The notes under the pieces: generated by a model
Told to the model about the DNA's origin: nothing
Databases searched by the model: none
The model's input: the letters and a program-made list of their open reading frames with translations, nothing else
Assembly (NCBI GenBank): GCA_956465555.1
Contig: OY101126.1
Coordinates: 1,468,501-1,532,500 of the forward strand
Length of the DNA stretch: 64,000 nt
Direction: 5' to 3'
Source: Nitzschia sp. pyKryTriq1
Taxonomy: Eukaryota; Bacillariophyta; Bacillariophyceae; Bacillariales; Bacillariaceae
Position numbers and translations under genes: made by a program
Part shown: one piece after another, positions 1 to 10,982 of the stretch
Numbering within the stretch: position 1 is the stretch's first letter
Layout of the letters: the number at the start of each line of letters is the position of its first letter

Positions 1-2120
1 TGGCCGCGTATGCCGTTGGCTTGTCATCGTCGTCATCTCTTCGATGCGAGGTTGAAACAGAGATGTTGGATCAGCACTGTCATTGACCCATACAATCGCT
101 CCCACACTTGCCGAAAATATTACGAGCTTTCGATCGATCAAGCGCATGGGCGGCCCAGCCATCAACTCATCCTCAACCTCATTTTCGGAAGGAATCGATA
201 TCGATACTTCCACCATGAATCTTCCGTATCCGCAGGCAACCAGCTTCTTTGACGTAAGGACCTGAATCTCGCTAATTTCCCCTCCATCCTGTAAAAAGTC
301 CATCAACTGCAACTGACGATGGTCCGCGGTGTCCGTACTGAGCAAATAATTAATCGTTGCTTCACCGATGTCGATGATGTTCAAGTTGAGATCCTCCGAA
401 TACCCTCCTTTGTCCGCGACGGCACTACTCTCGCCCAAGAGAAATTCTTCTCTGTTGATGACGACCAGCATGTGTTTCTCCGTGTCCTCGCTGTCATCTC
501 CGACCTGCCCTTCAGTATTCACCTGACACAACGATCCAATGCATTCTTCATCCAAAACCATGGACACAAGAGTGCACCGTCGTCGCTTTGTATTTTTGTA
601 GGGGTCGATTCGCTGGTAGACAAGTTCCTTGCACAACTTTTCGTCGCCAGATTTTGGAACAGCCTCGAAGAGCCGTAAACTACAATCTTGAACGTAGGCC
701 ACTAGTATGAGCTTCGGCGACCAAATCTGGACTGAAACGCAAAAGTTTGGCGGCCGAGGCGATTGCTTTCGTGTTGCAAAGTCTTGGTAACACATTTCAC
801 GTTCTGGTTGGATCTTACGAGTAGTTAGAGCAGACATGGCGAGCTTCACGGCATTCATGTCACGCACGGCAGTATAGTGCTCAATAAAAGTCTTTCGAAA
901 CACCTCTTGACTCTGATCTGGGCCTTCTGGCAAGGGCCAACTTCGTCTTTCGAGTAAATGTCTCCATAGATTTGGAGATGCCTGACCAATCTCATTATGC
1001 CAATCTCTGCACACACTGCTGCAAGCCGTAACTGCCGAATCCGGTAAATAGGTGAGAGTATGCTCCAAAATGGACCCTGGGAGCTTGTTGAGGGTTCCAG
1101 CAACATCCTCTTCGCTACCAACAGATATTCTTCGTTTGCCCAACTCATCATGTCCCAGGACGGCATACAAAAATTCCCGCTCACTTAAAATGACTCCTTC
1201 GCGAAATCGATCGTATATTAGAATTTCATTCATGGCCACATAGACAATATTGGCAATTTTGATGTCGTTCCGAGACAGCTCACTGACAACATCATCACTC
1301 AGCAGAGCTGTTGATGATGATGATTCTTCCGCATCAGTATTATTAGTATTATTAGGACGCTCCTTGATATCGACCAATGTATAATTTAACATTTCCATGG
1401 AATTGGGTTCCGTTTCCAATATATCATCGGGAATGGATTCGATTGCCGCGGTCTTGGCCATGCCCAGCGCTTCCTGGTCCTTGACAACGCTAGCCAACGT
1501 CTTGAAGGGTGAAAAATAATGCTCATAACGACACCCGCTATTACCCTTCTTGCTGTTCCCACCCGAGCTGCTGCACTTGTCATGAAAGAAGTGTGACATA
1601 CACGCTAGTGGAGCTTGGTCCTCCTCGTCAGGCATCGGTGAGGAGATGGCTTCTTTGCTATTCGGATGGGCTTTCTTGGGCGTACTTGCTTCTCCGGCAT
1701 TGGAATTGCTTCGATTTCGTCCCTTCTTTTTCTTTCCTCCTCCTCCTCCTCCTCCAACTTCATCACCATTGGAGTCTGCTGCATCTGCTAGTAGTAATAA
1801 GGGCCCGTTGCTCGTTACGGTGTCCGTCCAAATGTGCAGCCGAAGAGGTCGACTACTTGTACCGGTACTTGTTACGTGCTTGTCGAGTAGCTGCAACAAC
1901 TTTTGCGCATGTTGCTTGAACAACCGTCGATCCTGTTTCTTTTGTTTGACTTGCTTGGCCTCTTGACGTCTTGCCTCGGTCCTCTCGACTCGTTTCTAAA
2001 ACATCAGGTATTGAAATAATTGTGAAAGAAAGGAAAGAAAAGTGTCAGACGACGAAGTCTTTTCTCTCCACCATCACCTCCTCATATCTATATATTTACC
2101 TGCCAATTCCCGCGGACCAT
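1..2120 (-). CDS. F-box protein with CCCH-like cysteine cluster (3' end off window)
   Basis: Two exons are seen: 2120-2100 (7 codons, starting MVRGNWQ) and 1995-1, which stays open to the window edge, so the C terminus is missing. The intron (2099-1996) has GTAAAT and TTTTAG borders and keeps phase 0. The visible part is about 670 residues. It begins with a basic Lys/Arg/Gln-rich helix. Near residues 138-165 is a Cys/His cluster (C-x8-C-x13-C-x3-H) resembling a CCCH finger. Around residues 305-355 is an F-box-like stretch (LPGSILEHTLTYLPDSAV, then VCRDWHNEIG and LWRHLLE). F-box proteins recruit substrates to SCF ubiquitin ligases through Skp1. The rest alternates hydrophobic and polar strands (for example VSVQIWSPKLILVAYVQ), possibly a beta-propeller substrate domain, but no WD signature is clear. 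The F-box call is moderate and the zinc finger weak. Confidence 0.6.
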
Positions 2121-3180
2121 ATTCTGCCTTTGGAATGCTCGACTTGAAAACTCTTGCTAAAGAATGTAAAATTCAGGGTTATCACTCTCTCTAGCTATAG
2201 TAGTAGGATTAGGTAAAACAGTAAAACAGTATTACTCTCTCTCTACTAGCAATGATGGAACAGCAACGCCATACCACACACGCATATTATATCCATGTGT
2301 CGCTGCCATCGTGCCTTATCGCGGTGTGGAGAGATCTGATGATGAATGCGCAGGCGTTTGTGATGCGAGAAAATACTGTACAGAAATCAATATGTATGAC
2401 GTCACTTTTGTTGACTACCACGAACCAAATCGGAGGGAAAAGATCGACTTTTGGCACGCGACGCGCACGAGACGGGATAAGATACTACCCAAGCCTTACC
2501 GGCACGTTACGGCTGCGCGCAGACCATATCTTTCGATACCCCTTGTAGCTAGTAGTAGAATGGTATTCTTACTACAGTACTACTCGAAAGACACGAATAA
2601 ATAATAAAATAATGATGATGCTTGCTTGAATGATCAGAAAGACACATCCACGTGTAATCAATTTGTACTTCCGTCTGGCACACGCACGTCCAGTGCCGTT
2701 TCGGGTCGTGCGTGTCGGTACAGGTACACGTATGTACCCGGTACCGATACGTTTTGGTTTCTTGCTTCAACCGCGCGCCCGCAAGGCTGCGCTGCGTCAT
2801 CATCATACCGGTATCATCATTCGGAAGATCGAACGAGCGAGCCAGGCAGCGCAGTGCAGGCAATTAGGTGCGAAACATATAATTATGGACTGCGAAAAAT
2901 TTAATCCTTACCAGCCATGCTCAAATAAGGCGCAAACTCAAACAACAAATCCAACTCGGAGAGCGTTCTTTTAGCGGATAGGACGCACGACTCTTTTTGT
3001 GCTTGTCGTGCATCCGAATTACTTCATGCATGCATCGTTCTTCCTTCCAATTTCATTTTGAATCCGTATGATGATGATATTTGCATCTGTCATAAAATAC
3101 TAAACTGAACAGCCACCGCAATCTCTGCTGCTGCTGCTGCTGCTTCTTCTTCTGCTTCTGCTCTTATACTACTTCGAAAA
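2121..3180. other. Intergenic region between divergent genes
   Basis: No convincing gene here. The short open frames are GTAC- and simple-repeat-rich and have no family resemblance. The stretch lies between the starts of two divergent genes, so it should hold both promoters. A pyrimidine-rich GCTGCTGC/CTTCTT tract at 3120-3165 immediately precedes the plus-strand ATG. Confidence 0.5.
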
Positions 3181-6100
3181 ATGAAGTTGTTTCCTGCCTC
3201 CCTCGGCATCCTACTAGTACTGGCGCCTGTGTGTGCCGCCCACCGGCATCGAAATCGACATCGCCGAGTTGCGATTGGTGACTTTGACGAGCTCAATTCT
3301 CTCTTTGACGATGCCGTGATTCGTCTCGACGACGAATATCAAGTCAGCGAGAGGGTCGGTATTGCCAATCTGGATCTCACCATTTCCAACTTGGTTTGCT
3401 CTGGAATCAACATTGGCGACATGGCGGTTTCACACTCCCTGGAGTCCAATCAAGAGATGAGCGTTTCGATCAACGTGATGGAGCTTGATCTCATTTGCGA
3501 CATGGACTATGATTACAGTTACGGATTTGTTTCCGGAGACGGCTCCTTGAATCTGGAAACAGACAATAACTCGGCCTTTACCCTCCTCAAATTCGATTCT
3601 CCGAACTTCGACAGCCTTCCTCCCAGTGCCTCTACCGTTCAGGAATGTGCCGCCGATGTTTCCATTACAAAGATGGATTTCTCCGGCGATGTTCTTTCCA
3701 GTGTCATTGAGATTTTCCAACGATTGGTCCGTGGAACCATCGAGCGGGCTATTGGAGACGTGGCCTGCCAAGAGCTGGGTTCGATCGGCTCCACTCTGGT
3801 GGGTAGCATCCTGGATCTTGCCAACGACCAGCTGGAGCCATATCTTGTTCCCATGGAGGACGGATTGATGGATCCGCTCCACGTGGAGAATAATTTGGAC
3901 CTTCCTTCTACACTTACGGCCGTCCCGTTCCTTGACACGAACAATACCGTGACCAAGCTTCTCAAGCAAGCCCTGGAGGCCGTCGATCTGTTCTTGGGGG
4001 CTACTGGTAACATTTCGAATGAACGCATTGCGGCAAGCCGCGCCATGACTCTCAACAATATGATTCGTGACTACGCTCTGGATGCCGATCAAGTTCTGAT
4101 TGTAGATGCCGCTGATCTGCCTCTCGAATCCGGTGGTGTCCTCTTTGATGGACACGACCGTTTCTTCCAAACTACCATGACATTGAATCAGGTCAAGATT
4201 ATGGGACTTGACACTATCAACACATTCAAACCATTTCAGGAAATAGGAAATTACACCATCCAGAATGAATGGACCTGGGACCAGCTTACCATGGAGCTCG
4301 ATATCACTGTCGACATTCGACCTTCTACGTTGGATGACGCCATCCTGCAAGATCCAACATCTCCCGGTGTGTCCGAACGCGTCACGGTCGATTTTGGTGT
4401 CAATGATTTGGACATCACTGCCGCACTGCTTGTTATTCTCGATGAGGACAAGATTGGAACCCTGGAGCTCGGATCTCTGCTGAACATTGATGACGTCCTT
4501 CCGTGCATGTTATCGACTGTACACCAAGTCGAGGTGGTTGGCTTGAATGTCAACCCCGTGCAAGTTCTGCAACCCAAATTGAATGGCTTTGTCTCGCCAG
4601 GGATGGATCGGATTTTTAGCGACTCGGTCCAAGCTGCCTTTGCCATGTACGAGGGTGTTCTTCGGGAGGCTCTACCAACTATCTTCCAAACTTCAGTCCG
4701 TAATGTTTTGAATAAGTTTGTTCTCCAACCATGGATGGACAAATACAGTGTCTGTCCGATCACCCAATTTGCATCCACCCGCGAGACAAGCTTTGTGGAT
4801 TTTAGGGATCTACTTCTTCCGGCCTCGAAGGCTTTGGAGCTTGGTGGCAGTGGTGCCTCTCCTTACGGCAACCTCTTCAGAACCGCCGTGGACTACCTAA
4901 AAGGAGCCCTCCTTGAAATTGATGAGTCGACGGGCCTTTCCAAGGTAAACGACGTTCTTATCGGACCTTGGACTCGTGGACAATCCGAGACTACAGGAAG
5001 CTTGCTCTTCCCAGGCGAGCTGCTGAGCAGCGGAACGCGAATCAACGTTGGAGGATTGGATGCCAACCTTCAGTTGCGTGCCAGTGATGCCCGCATCGAC
5101 AATTTGGACACCATGGGAGCTCCAATGGAGCTTGTCGAGGCCTTTAGGGAATCTTATCAGGTCAACAACACAGCGACGATTGGAATCGTGGATGATAGAC
5201 CTATTCACATGGCGGTTCGGCTCCTTGTCGCCTTTACTGGTTCTGACGAAATCGAAGTTCGCAATGAAGTGGAAGTCAGTGCCGATATGGTGAAGGTTTC
5301 CGCCATGGCCAAGGCAATGATGATGGTGGCCGAGTCAAAATTCTACCAATTTCCTCTCCGAGATATTACTAACCTGGACTGTTGGTTGGCAACAATCCCA
5401 GCACCCGAACTGAACGAACAAGGAATCAGAGTCAAAGGGGTCGATGCCAGTGCGTCCTTGGCAGAAGTCGCCGCTTCGATCGCTCAATTGAACATGAACA
5501 TCTCCTGCTTGGATTGTTCCAGCCCACGGATGGTTGAGCTAGCCGAGCTTGTCTCCTCGCCGCAGGCCCAGGATGATCTGACGGTTGCCATGAATGATAT
5601 TTTGAATTATGTCACCCGATTGGCTGGCGGAGACGCTATGCAGACACAAATTGACCGTACGCTGTACGATGCTGCACGAAGATGCCCCCATAGTCCCCTG
5701 TACGACGAAGACTTCTCTTCGGCTGTCTACGAGCCCTTCGAAGCACCTGACGCCGAGATTTCGTACTTGATTATGCTTGGTGCCGTGGCCTTGGGTTTGT
5801 TGGTGGTTGTTTCTATTGTTGTCTTTGCTGTCCGTACCATCGTGCGCCGTCGCCATAGGAAGTGGATTGGCAACCTGCCACCCGATCGGATTCGCCTCCT
5901 CGCTCGGCAACAAAGGAAGGAGAGACAAATCGAAACCACGCTCGATCATGCTACAAAGTCCATGTTCACAAGCCCCGATATTCCCCGACTGGTTCGATGG
6001 GGAATGCCACTCATTATTCTCGGCAACATTGCATTCTTCTTGAGTGGTCACTTGAGTCTTGGAGCGACCGTCAATATCGAAGCTCAAATTGCCGGCGAGA

Positions 6101-8280
6101 GGATCAAGGTTGAAAAGTTCTTTGATTTTTCCATTGCGCGATCTACCGTTGAAATCTGGAATGCTGGTGGGCATGAACTTGCAATTATGATCTTGATATT
6201 CTCTGGCATCTGGCCTTACACCAAGCAATTGATTACCCTGGCGTTGTGGTTCACACCCCCAACCCGCGTTTCTACTTCACGACGTGGGTCGATCCTTCTT
6301 TGGCTGGACTGGCTTGCGAAATGGTCCATGGTGGATGTGTTCATCACGGTGATCTCAATCGCCGCCTTCCGTGTGTCGATCGCGAGCCCCGACGTTGCGT
6401 TCCTTCCCGAAGAGTTTTATTCTATTGACATGATGGTGGTTCCATTGTGGGGTCTCTACGCCAACATGATTGCCCAGCTCATCTCGCAAGTTAGCTCTCA
6501 CTTCATCATCCACTACCACCGCCTTGTTGTAAAGCGTGCTCAACAAGGACTGTCTAGAGGCGAAGTAGGGGACGAACCAAGAGCGTACCCAGAAGACTCC
6601 AAGAGCGAGAATGTTTCTCGTGTGGCTGTCGACGAATCTGTTCAAAGCATCAGCGAGGATGGCAATACTCCTCGTGTCAAGCAAGCCCTCCGAACACATC
6701 AGTTCAGCCGCCCTCATCGAGGCGAGACCGAAAAACTTGTTGTCCGCAGTGGAGTCAATGCACTTCTCTGTTGCGGTGTTTTCGCCATGATCGTCCTCGT
6801 GGTGATTGGATGTATCATTCCCTCTTTTTCATTGGAAGTTCTTGGTATTGTTGGTGTAGCCGTTGAGTTTGGTCAAGACTTTGAAGATGCCAATGTGGAA
6901 CACTCAGTTTTCACCGTGCTCCAGCTCCTTTGGGAAGAAGCTCGGTTCTTGGACACTGCCTCCGATTATGTCGGCCTCTTTTCTCTCTGCACTGTGTTTT
7001 TGGTCACGGTGCTGGTTGTTCCAATCATCCAGTCTCTTGCTTTGGCCAGGCAGTGGTTCTTTTCGGCAACACAAGAGAAGCGAGCTCGAATGGCCGTATT
7101 CATTGAGATTCTTCAAGCTTGGCAATATGCGGAGGTTTACCTCGTTGCAGTGTTTGTGGCCAGCTGGCAGCTTGGGCCCGTATCTCAATACATGATCAAC
7201 GCCTATTGTGGCAATCTCAAGGACACCTTTTCCCAAGCCGTCCAGTATGGAATCTTACGAGAAGAGGATGCCCAATGCTTCAGTGTCCAATCCTCAGTTG
7301 AGAGTGGATTTTTCTTTTTGGCCGGCGGTGCCGCCATTCTTGCTCTGATCAACACTTTCGTATCGAAAGCCGTGTTCCAGTACTTCCGAGACAATGACTC
7401 TGCCCGGAACAAACGAAGCTCGAACCATGGAATTTTGGGCAGCGACTCTGGTTTGACCAATACCGAGAGCGTCGACGAGGGAGAAGCGCCCGCCGTAGCT
7501 GATGCCGGATTTAGTGCTACAATCACTCCCGTTCCCGTTCTGTTTACAGATACCTTTCGGTGGCTTCTCCGTGCGGACAACAGCCTGCCTGCCAGCAGCC
7601 GCGCTCTTTTCGGTAGCCCTGGCGGTCAACATTGGGACCTTCCAGAAGCTCGGGCGGTTGCATATGATGGTTTCGATGAGGAGTCGATTGTCCAGGGAAA
7701 ATATCTTTCCGGCTCTCCTAAAGCTGCTGACCGAAAAGGCAAAGGTGGCAGCTCACGCTCTGTGACTACCACGCATAGATACCCTCCTGCTGCGACGGCC
7801 CAGCGTCGGCTGACTTTTGACGATGCGACTTCTGCCAGTGGCGGCTCTACTAGTAGAAGCGACAGTCGCAAGTCCTTTCCTCACGTCGAGGCAGGAAAAG
7901 GAAGGTTGAAGGATGACGCGACGTATGCCACACCGCCTGGAACGACCAACCACAACATGCAATCAAGGCCGCCTACTCCTGCCCAGTCCAAGCAAAGCGC
8001 CACGCATCATTCACGGTCCTCGGCACGCTCTGTGGATCGATCGGTGGATCGATCTGTGGCTCAATCTTCCATGGCTTATTCCATGTCAACCACACCACCC
8101 AGCGAGCAAAGTCGTTCCGTAACCCATCGCTCGATCCCAGCAGCATCCATGAGCGAAAGCGAATACATTGAAGAAACTGTCGATGGCGACGAGGAATTCT
8201 TTGAAGAGTACACTGTCAAGTCAGTCAATGACATTCTCGAGGAAGATCTCTACGAGGAGATTAGCGAGTACCAAGACTAG
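3181..8280 (+). CDS. Large multispanning membrane protein, ectodomain plus PqiA-like modules
   Basis: Single exon of 1699 residues. A signal peptide (MKLFPASLGILLVLAPVCAA) leads into an ectodomain of about 830 residues. Its hydrophobic/amphipathic pattern and CQELGSIGSTLVGSILDLAND-like helix recall BPI/TULIP lipid-binding folds, but this is only a suggestion. Transmembrane segments start near residue 859. Two related multi-TM modules follow (about 935-1075 and 1190-1345). The first contains GIWPYTKQLITLALW and KWSMVDVFITV, typical of bacterial paraquat-inducible PqiA, an inner-membrane partner of MCE lipid-transport proteins. The second has the related LQAWQYAEVYLVAVFVASW. The last 270 residues are Ser/Thr-rich, then acidic, and probably cytosolic. 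A role in lipid movement at a membrane contact is inference. No other member of such a pathway is visible nearby. Confidence 0.7.
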   Translation: MKLFPASLGILLVLAPVCAAHRHRNRHRRVAIGDFDELNSLFDDAVIRLDDEYQVSERVGIANLDLTISNLVCSGINIGDMAVSHSLESNQEMSVSINVMELDLICDMDYDYSYGFVSGDGSLNLETDNNSAFTLLKFDSPNFDSLPPSASTVQECAADVSITKMDFSGDVLSSVIEIFQRLVRGTIERAIGDVACQELGSIGSTLVGSILDLANDQLEPYLVPMEDGLMDPLHVENNLDLPSTLTAVPFLDTNNTVTKLLKQALEAVDLFLGATGNISNERIAASRAMTLNNMIRDYALDADQVLIVDAADLPLESGGVLFDGHDRFFQTTMTLNQVKIMGLDTINTFKPFQEIGNYTIQNEWTWDQLTMELDITVDIRPSTLDDAILQDPTSPGVSERVTVDFGVNDLDITAALLVILDEDKIGTLELGSLLNIDDVLPCMLSTVHQVEVVGLNVNPVQVLQPKLNGFVSPGMDRIFSDSVQAAFAMYEGVLREALPTIFQTSVRNVLNKFVLQPWMDKYSVCPITQFASTRETSFVDFRDLLLPASKALELGGSGASPYGNLFRTAVDYLKGALLEIDESTGLSKVNDVLIGPWTRGQSETTGSLLFPGELLSSGTRINVGGLDANLQLRASDARIDNLDTMGAPMELVEAFRESYQVNNTATIGIVDDRPIHMAVRLLVAFTGSDEIEVRNEVEVSADMVKVSAMAKAMMMVAESKFYQFPLRDITNLDCWLATIPAPELNEQGIRVKGVDASASLAEVAASIAQLNMNISCLDCSSPRMVELAELVSSPQAQDDLTVAMNDILNYVTRLAGGDAMQTQIDRTLYDAARRCPHSPLYDEDFSSAVYEPFEAPDAEISYLIMLGAVALGLLVVVSIVVFAVRTIVRRRHRKWIGNLPPDRIRLLARQQRKERQIETTLDHATKSMFTSPDIPRLVRWGMPLIILGNIAFFLSGHLSLGATVNIEAQIAGERIKVEKFFDFSIARSTVEIWNAGGHELAIMILIFSGIWPYTKQLITLALWFTPPTRVSTSRRGSILLWLDWLAKWSMVDVFITVISIAAFRVSIASPDVAFLPEEFYSIDMMVVPLWGLYANMIAQLISQVSSHFIIHYHRLVVKRAQQGLSRGEVGDEPRAYPEDSKSENVSRVAVDESVQSISEDGNTPRVKQALRTHQFSRPHRGETEKLVVRSGVNALLCCGVFAMIVLVVIGCIIPSFSLEVLGIVGVAVEFGQDFEDANVEHSVFTVLQLLWEEARFLDTASDYVGLFSLCTVFLVTVLVVPIIQSLALARQWFFSATQEKRARMAVFIEILQAWQYAEVYLVAVFVASWQLGPVSQYMINAYCGNLKDTFSQAVQYGILREEDAQCFSVQSSVESGFFFLAGGAAILALINTFVSKAVFQYFRDNDSARNKRSSNHGILGSDSGLTNTESVDEGEAPAVADAGFSATITPVPVLFTDTFRWLLRADNSLPASSRALFGSPGGQHWDLPEARAVAYDGFDEESIVQGKYLSGSPKAADRKGKGGSSRSVTTTHRYPPAATAQRRLTFDDATSASGGSTSRSDSRKSFPHVEAGKGRLKDDATYATPPGTTNHNMQSRPPTPAQSKQSATHHSRSSARSVDRSVDRSVAQSSMAYSMSTTPPSEQSRSVTHRSIPAASMSESEYIEETVDGDEEFFEEYTVKSVNDILEEDLYEEISEYQD

Positions 8281-8360
8281 CTACAGTAGTAGTAACCCAC
8301 TGTACCATATATAGAGCTGCTGCTGATATATTTCTCATTGATTTTATTGTCTCTATACTG

Positions 8361-10154
8361 TTAGATGGATTCCTCCGTCTCCTCCTCTTCCTCCTCTTCG
8401 TCATCATCGTCCAGTCCCAAAAATTCTGCTTCGATCGATTCCAACAATTCATTGATTCCCCAATGATTGCTTGCCGAAGTAATGTGGACTATAGGTGACT
8501 GAAAGGTGGCCACCCCCGAACCCTGTCGTGCCTGTGAGGTGCGGGTAGAATACCGAATACACAAGTCATTGACTTGTTTGATAACCAATGGCACGCTGAC
8601 TCGATCCGCCTTGGTCAAAACAATCGAAAACGGAATTTCTGCCTCTTCTGCCCACTGGATGACCGTTTCATCCAGCTTGGAAGGCCCGTCTTGTCCGCGT
8701 CGTGCATCTAGGAGCAAAAAGAGCCGTTTCAGGACACCTGCATCCCTCCGATCCAATAACCATTGTTGCGTCTGAGCTTGCCATCCTTCCACGACTTGTT
8801 TGGGTGCGGCTCCAAAGCCATAGCCGGGCAAGTCCACCAAGTATCCCGTGACATGACTTGGATGGATGATAGTACTACTAGTACTGCTACTAGTACTAGT
8901 TGTACTCTTAGCTTTTTCCTTTTCGGCAATGAGTTTCTTGGAAAATAGTCCATAGTAATATGGCAGTTGGGTTCTTCCTGGCGATTTACTGGTCTTGCAC
9001 AAATTCCTTCGCATCAAGGCATTGACCAAACTTGACTTGCCAACGTTGGACCTACCCAAGAATGCCACTTCGGTTCGTCCATGAGTAGGATATTCCATGT
9101 TTAAGGATTGTGGATTGACATGGTCGAATTGATGTGTTTCAAACAAGCGAGGTACCTGCTGATAGTTTCGGAAGAGCGATTGCGCCTGATACTGCTGCTG
9201 CTGCCCGATGATGAGTGAGGATGCTTTTACAGTGCTTGGAATACTATTGCTCGGGCTCATACTTGAAGTATCTACATCAGCATCATCGTCGTTGTCATCG
9301 TCGTTGTCATCGTCGTTGTCATCGTCGTTGTCATCGTCGTTGTCATCGTCGTTGTCATCGTCATCATAGTCGTTGTCATCGTCGTCGTCGTCCATAATAT
9401 TATTATCCACGAGCGCCATTCGGGCAATGTAAGCATGGGGTGATCCCGTGGGGACCAACAAGGCTGGCGGGACGCCTTGAGACGGCACGTTGCTAGTAGT
9501 AGATTGGGATGACGACGACGACGACGACGATAGTAATAATGCTTTCTGCCTTTTCTTGTCTCGTTTCTTTTCCCTTTTGGCTTCGGCCAGGCGCTCGATT
9601 TCGTTTTTTCTGTGGGCAAAGTGTCTGCCGCCTCCACTGCGCTTGTTTTTCGATCCACCACCTCCATCGCTTCGACCACCACCACCACCTCCACCACCAC
9701 CACCACCACCACCCTTGCTATTCTTATTACTTGGTCTGGATGTGGATGATGACATGGATCGTAATGCAGTACTAGTAGTACTGGTACCAGTACGTGTCAT
9801 GTAGACGGAAAAGGGCGATGGCATCATCATCGTCATCGTCATCATCATCGCCAACGATGGCTGATGTCTCTCATGGAACGAAACGACATGATGGGCTGCT
9901 CGTTTCGTAGTAGCCCGAGTATGATTATTATTATTCGTAGTAAACGTACGTGATGTACTACTTATCGCACCTGTTGCCAAACCAGCACGATTACCAACAC
10001 TGACACTGACAACACGGAGGGATCGGGAGCAGGTATTCATACACGCGAAGCGGCGGCGGCGACGGCTGATGCTCGTCAATGATGATATTGATATTGATGA
10101 TGATCTTGATATTATGGATCGAGGAAACAACATCATAATATGTGGACACGGCAT
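8361..10154 (-). CDS. engB: EngB/YihA-type GTPase, probably organellar
   Basis: Single exon of 597 residues starting at an ATG. The C-terminal half is a P-loop GTPase: G1 GRSNVGKSS near residue 368, a threonine switch in SPGRTQLPYYYG, G3 DLPGYGFG near 443, G4 TKAD near 511 and a SAS-type G5 (HITSASNHWG). These match the EngB/YihA (TrmE-Era-EngA-YihA-Septin) family, which assists assembly of the large subunit of bacterial-type ribosomes. The first 330 residues are an extension rich in Ser, Gly, basic residues and a run of Asp/Asn. Its very N terminus, rich in Ser/Arg/Ile, suits an organelle-targeting peptide. Bacterial EngB is about 200 residues, so the extension is unusually long. Plastid versus mitochondrion cannot be decided from the sequence. 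Confidence 0.85.
   Translation of the reverse strand: MPCPHIMMLFPRSIISRSSSISISSLTSISRRRRRFACMNTCSRSLRVVSVSVGNRAGLATGAISSTSRTFTTNNNNHTRATTKRAAHHVVSFHERHQPSLAMMMTMTMMMPSPFSVYMTRTGTSTTSTALRSMSSSTSRPSNKNSKGGGGGGGGGGGGGRSDGGGGSKNKRSGGGRHFAHRKNEIERLAEAKREKKRDKKRQKALLLSSSSSSSSQSTTSNVPSQGVPPALLVPTGSPHAYIARMALVDNNIMDDDDDDNDYDDDDNDDDNDDDNDDDNDDDNDDDNDDDADVDTSSMSPSNSIPSTVKASSLIIGQQQQYQAQSLFRNYQQVPRLFETHQFDHVNPQSLNMEYPTHGRTEVAFLGRSNVGKSSLVNALMRRNLCKTSKSPGRTQLPYYYGLFSKKLIAEKEKAKSTTSTSSSTSSTIIHPSHVTGYLVDLPGYGFGAAPKQVVEGWQAQTQQWLLDRRDAGVLKRLFLLLDARRGQDGPSKLDETVIQWAEEAEIPFSIVLTKADRVSVPLVIKQVNDLCIRYSTRTSQARQGSGVATFQSPIVHITSASNHWGINELLESIEAEFLGLDDDDEEEEEEETEESI
9287..9362. repeat. 12-bp tandem repeat coding Asp/Asn run
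   Basis: About six near-perfect copies of a 12-bp unit (TCGTCGTTGTCA, in any rotation) within the EngB coding frame. On the minus strand they encode repeated Asp-Asp-Asp-Asn. Unit length is a multiple of three, so copy changes keep the frame. Confidence 0.9.
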
Positions 10155-10848
10155 GGACTGTTTCTACTGTATTACCAAAGCGGTACCGGTGTATAATGTT
10201 CCACCAACCGGTTCTGCACTGTAATACGTACAAGTACTACCGATGTTAGGATACGAGTACTGTATGTATATGGATGCAATAATAATGCGGTATCAAAAAA
10301 ATAATGGCGATCGCAATAACTCTCAGCATATTCTCTCTCTCTTTATCTCTCTCTCTCTCTCTCATAGTAGAGTCTTGAGTGCGATGAGGATTTTGTGCGG
10401 ATATTACGCAGTATTGTCATGTACTGTATTACTTGTACACAGTCTTGCAGAAAGTTATGCAAAATGATCACGCGTTATCATGCGGAGCAGGAGAAAAGTT
10501 ATCGCATGATGAAGCACGCGTTAATACTGTACTGTATGTCTTAGCCCTCCATAGTCAAACCACAGGATAGTTCTAATCGACTACTTTGACCTATTTCCGA
10601 CAGCTGGAATTCCAAAAAAATTACAGTAAACGCGAAGAATGTCAGTCCTGCGTACGTACTGTACGCAATCGCTGGAGCACCACACAAAAAAGGAGAATAT
10701 CCATCAAAGAATAATTTCCTTCCAGCATAACGGCCGACGAAATTGGACCCATCACTACTTTATTGTTTTCGTTTTTCGTTTTCTTGACATCTCGCATTAA
10801 TTGCGTGACAGTTCCAAAGAAGTACAGCACTTACATTTTGGATTGAAA
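10155..10848. other. Intergenic region between divergent genes
   Basis: Holds the promoters of the EngB GTPase (minus) and the repeat/SAP protein (plus). A CT-dinucleotide run lies at 10331-10361. Scattered GTAC-containing palindromes occur at 10225-10265 and 10650-10672. No gene was recognised. Confidence 0.5.
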
Positions 10849-10949
10849 ATGAAGTTTCAAAGCTCGTCAGCATCCTTTTGGATGATGTTGGTGATGGGAG
10901 GAATAACCCAAGAATCGACGTTTGTGACGTCGTTTGCACCTCGTTCGTT

Positions 10950-10982
<33 letters not shown>

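Noticed and set aside
2252-2974. Several overlapping frames of 90-114 codons
   Set aside because: They sit in different phases of GTAC- and GATG-rich intergenic DNA and have no splice partners or homology.
3430-4350. 306-codon antisense open frame inside the large membrane protein gene
   Set aside because: Lies wholly opposite a strongly coding 1699-residue frame, has no family resemblance, and reflects codon bias of the sense strand. A similar one at 5539-6228 was rejected for the same reason.
9296-9804. His/Arg- and Asp-rich frames opposite and within the EngB extension
   Set aside because: These are shadows of the 12-bp and Gly-codon repeats in the EngB gene.
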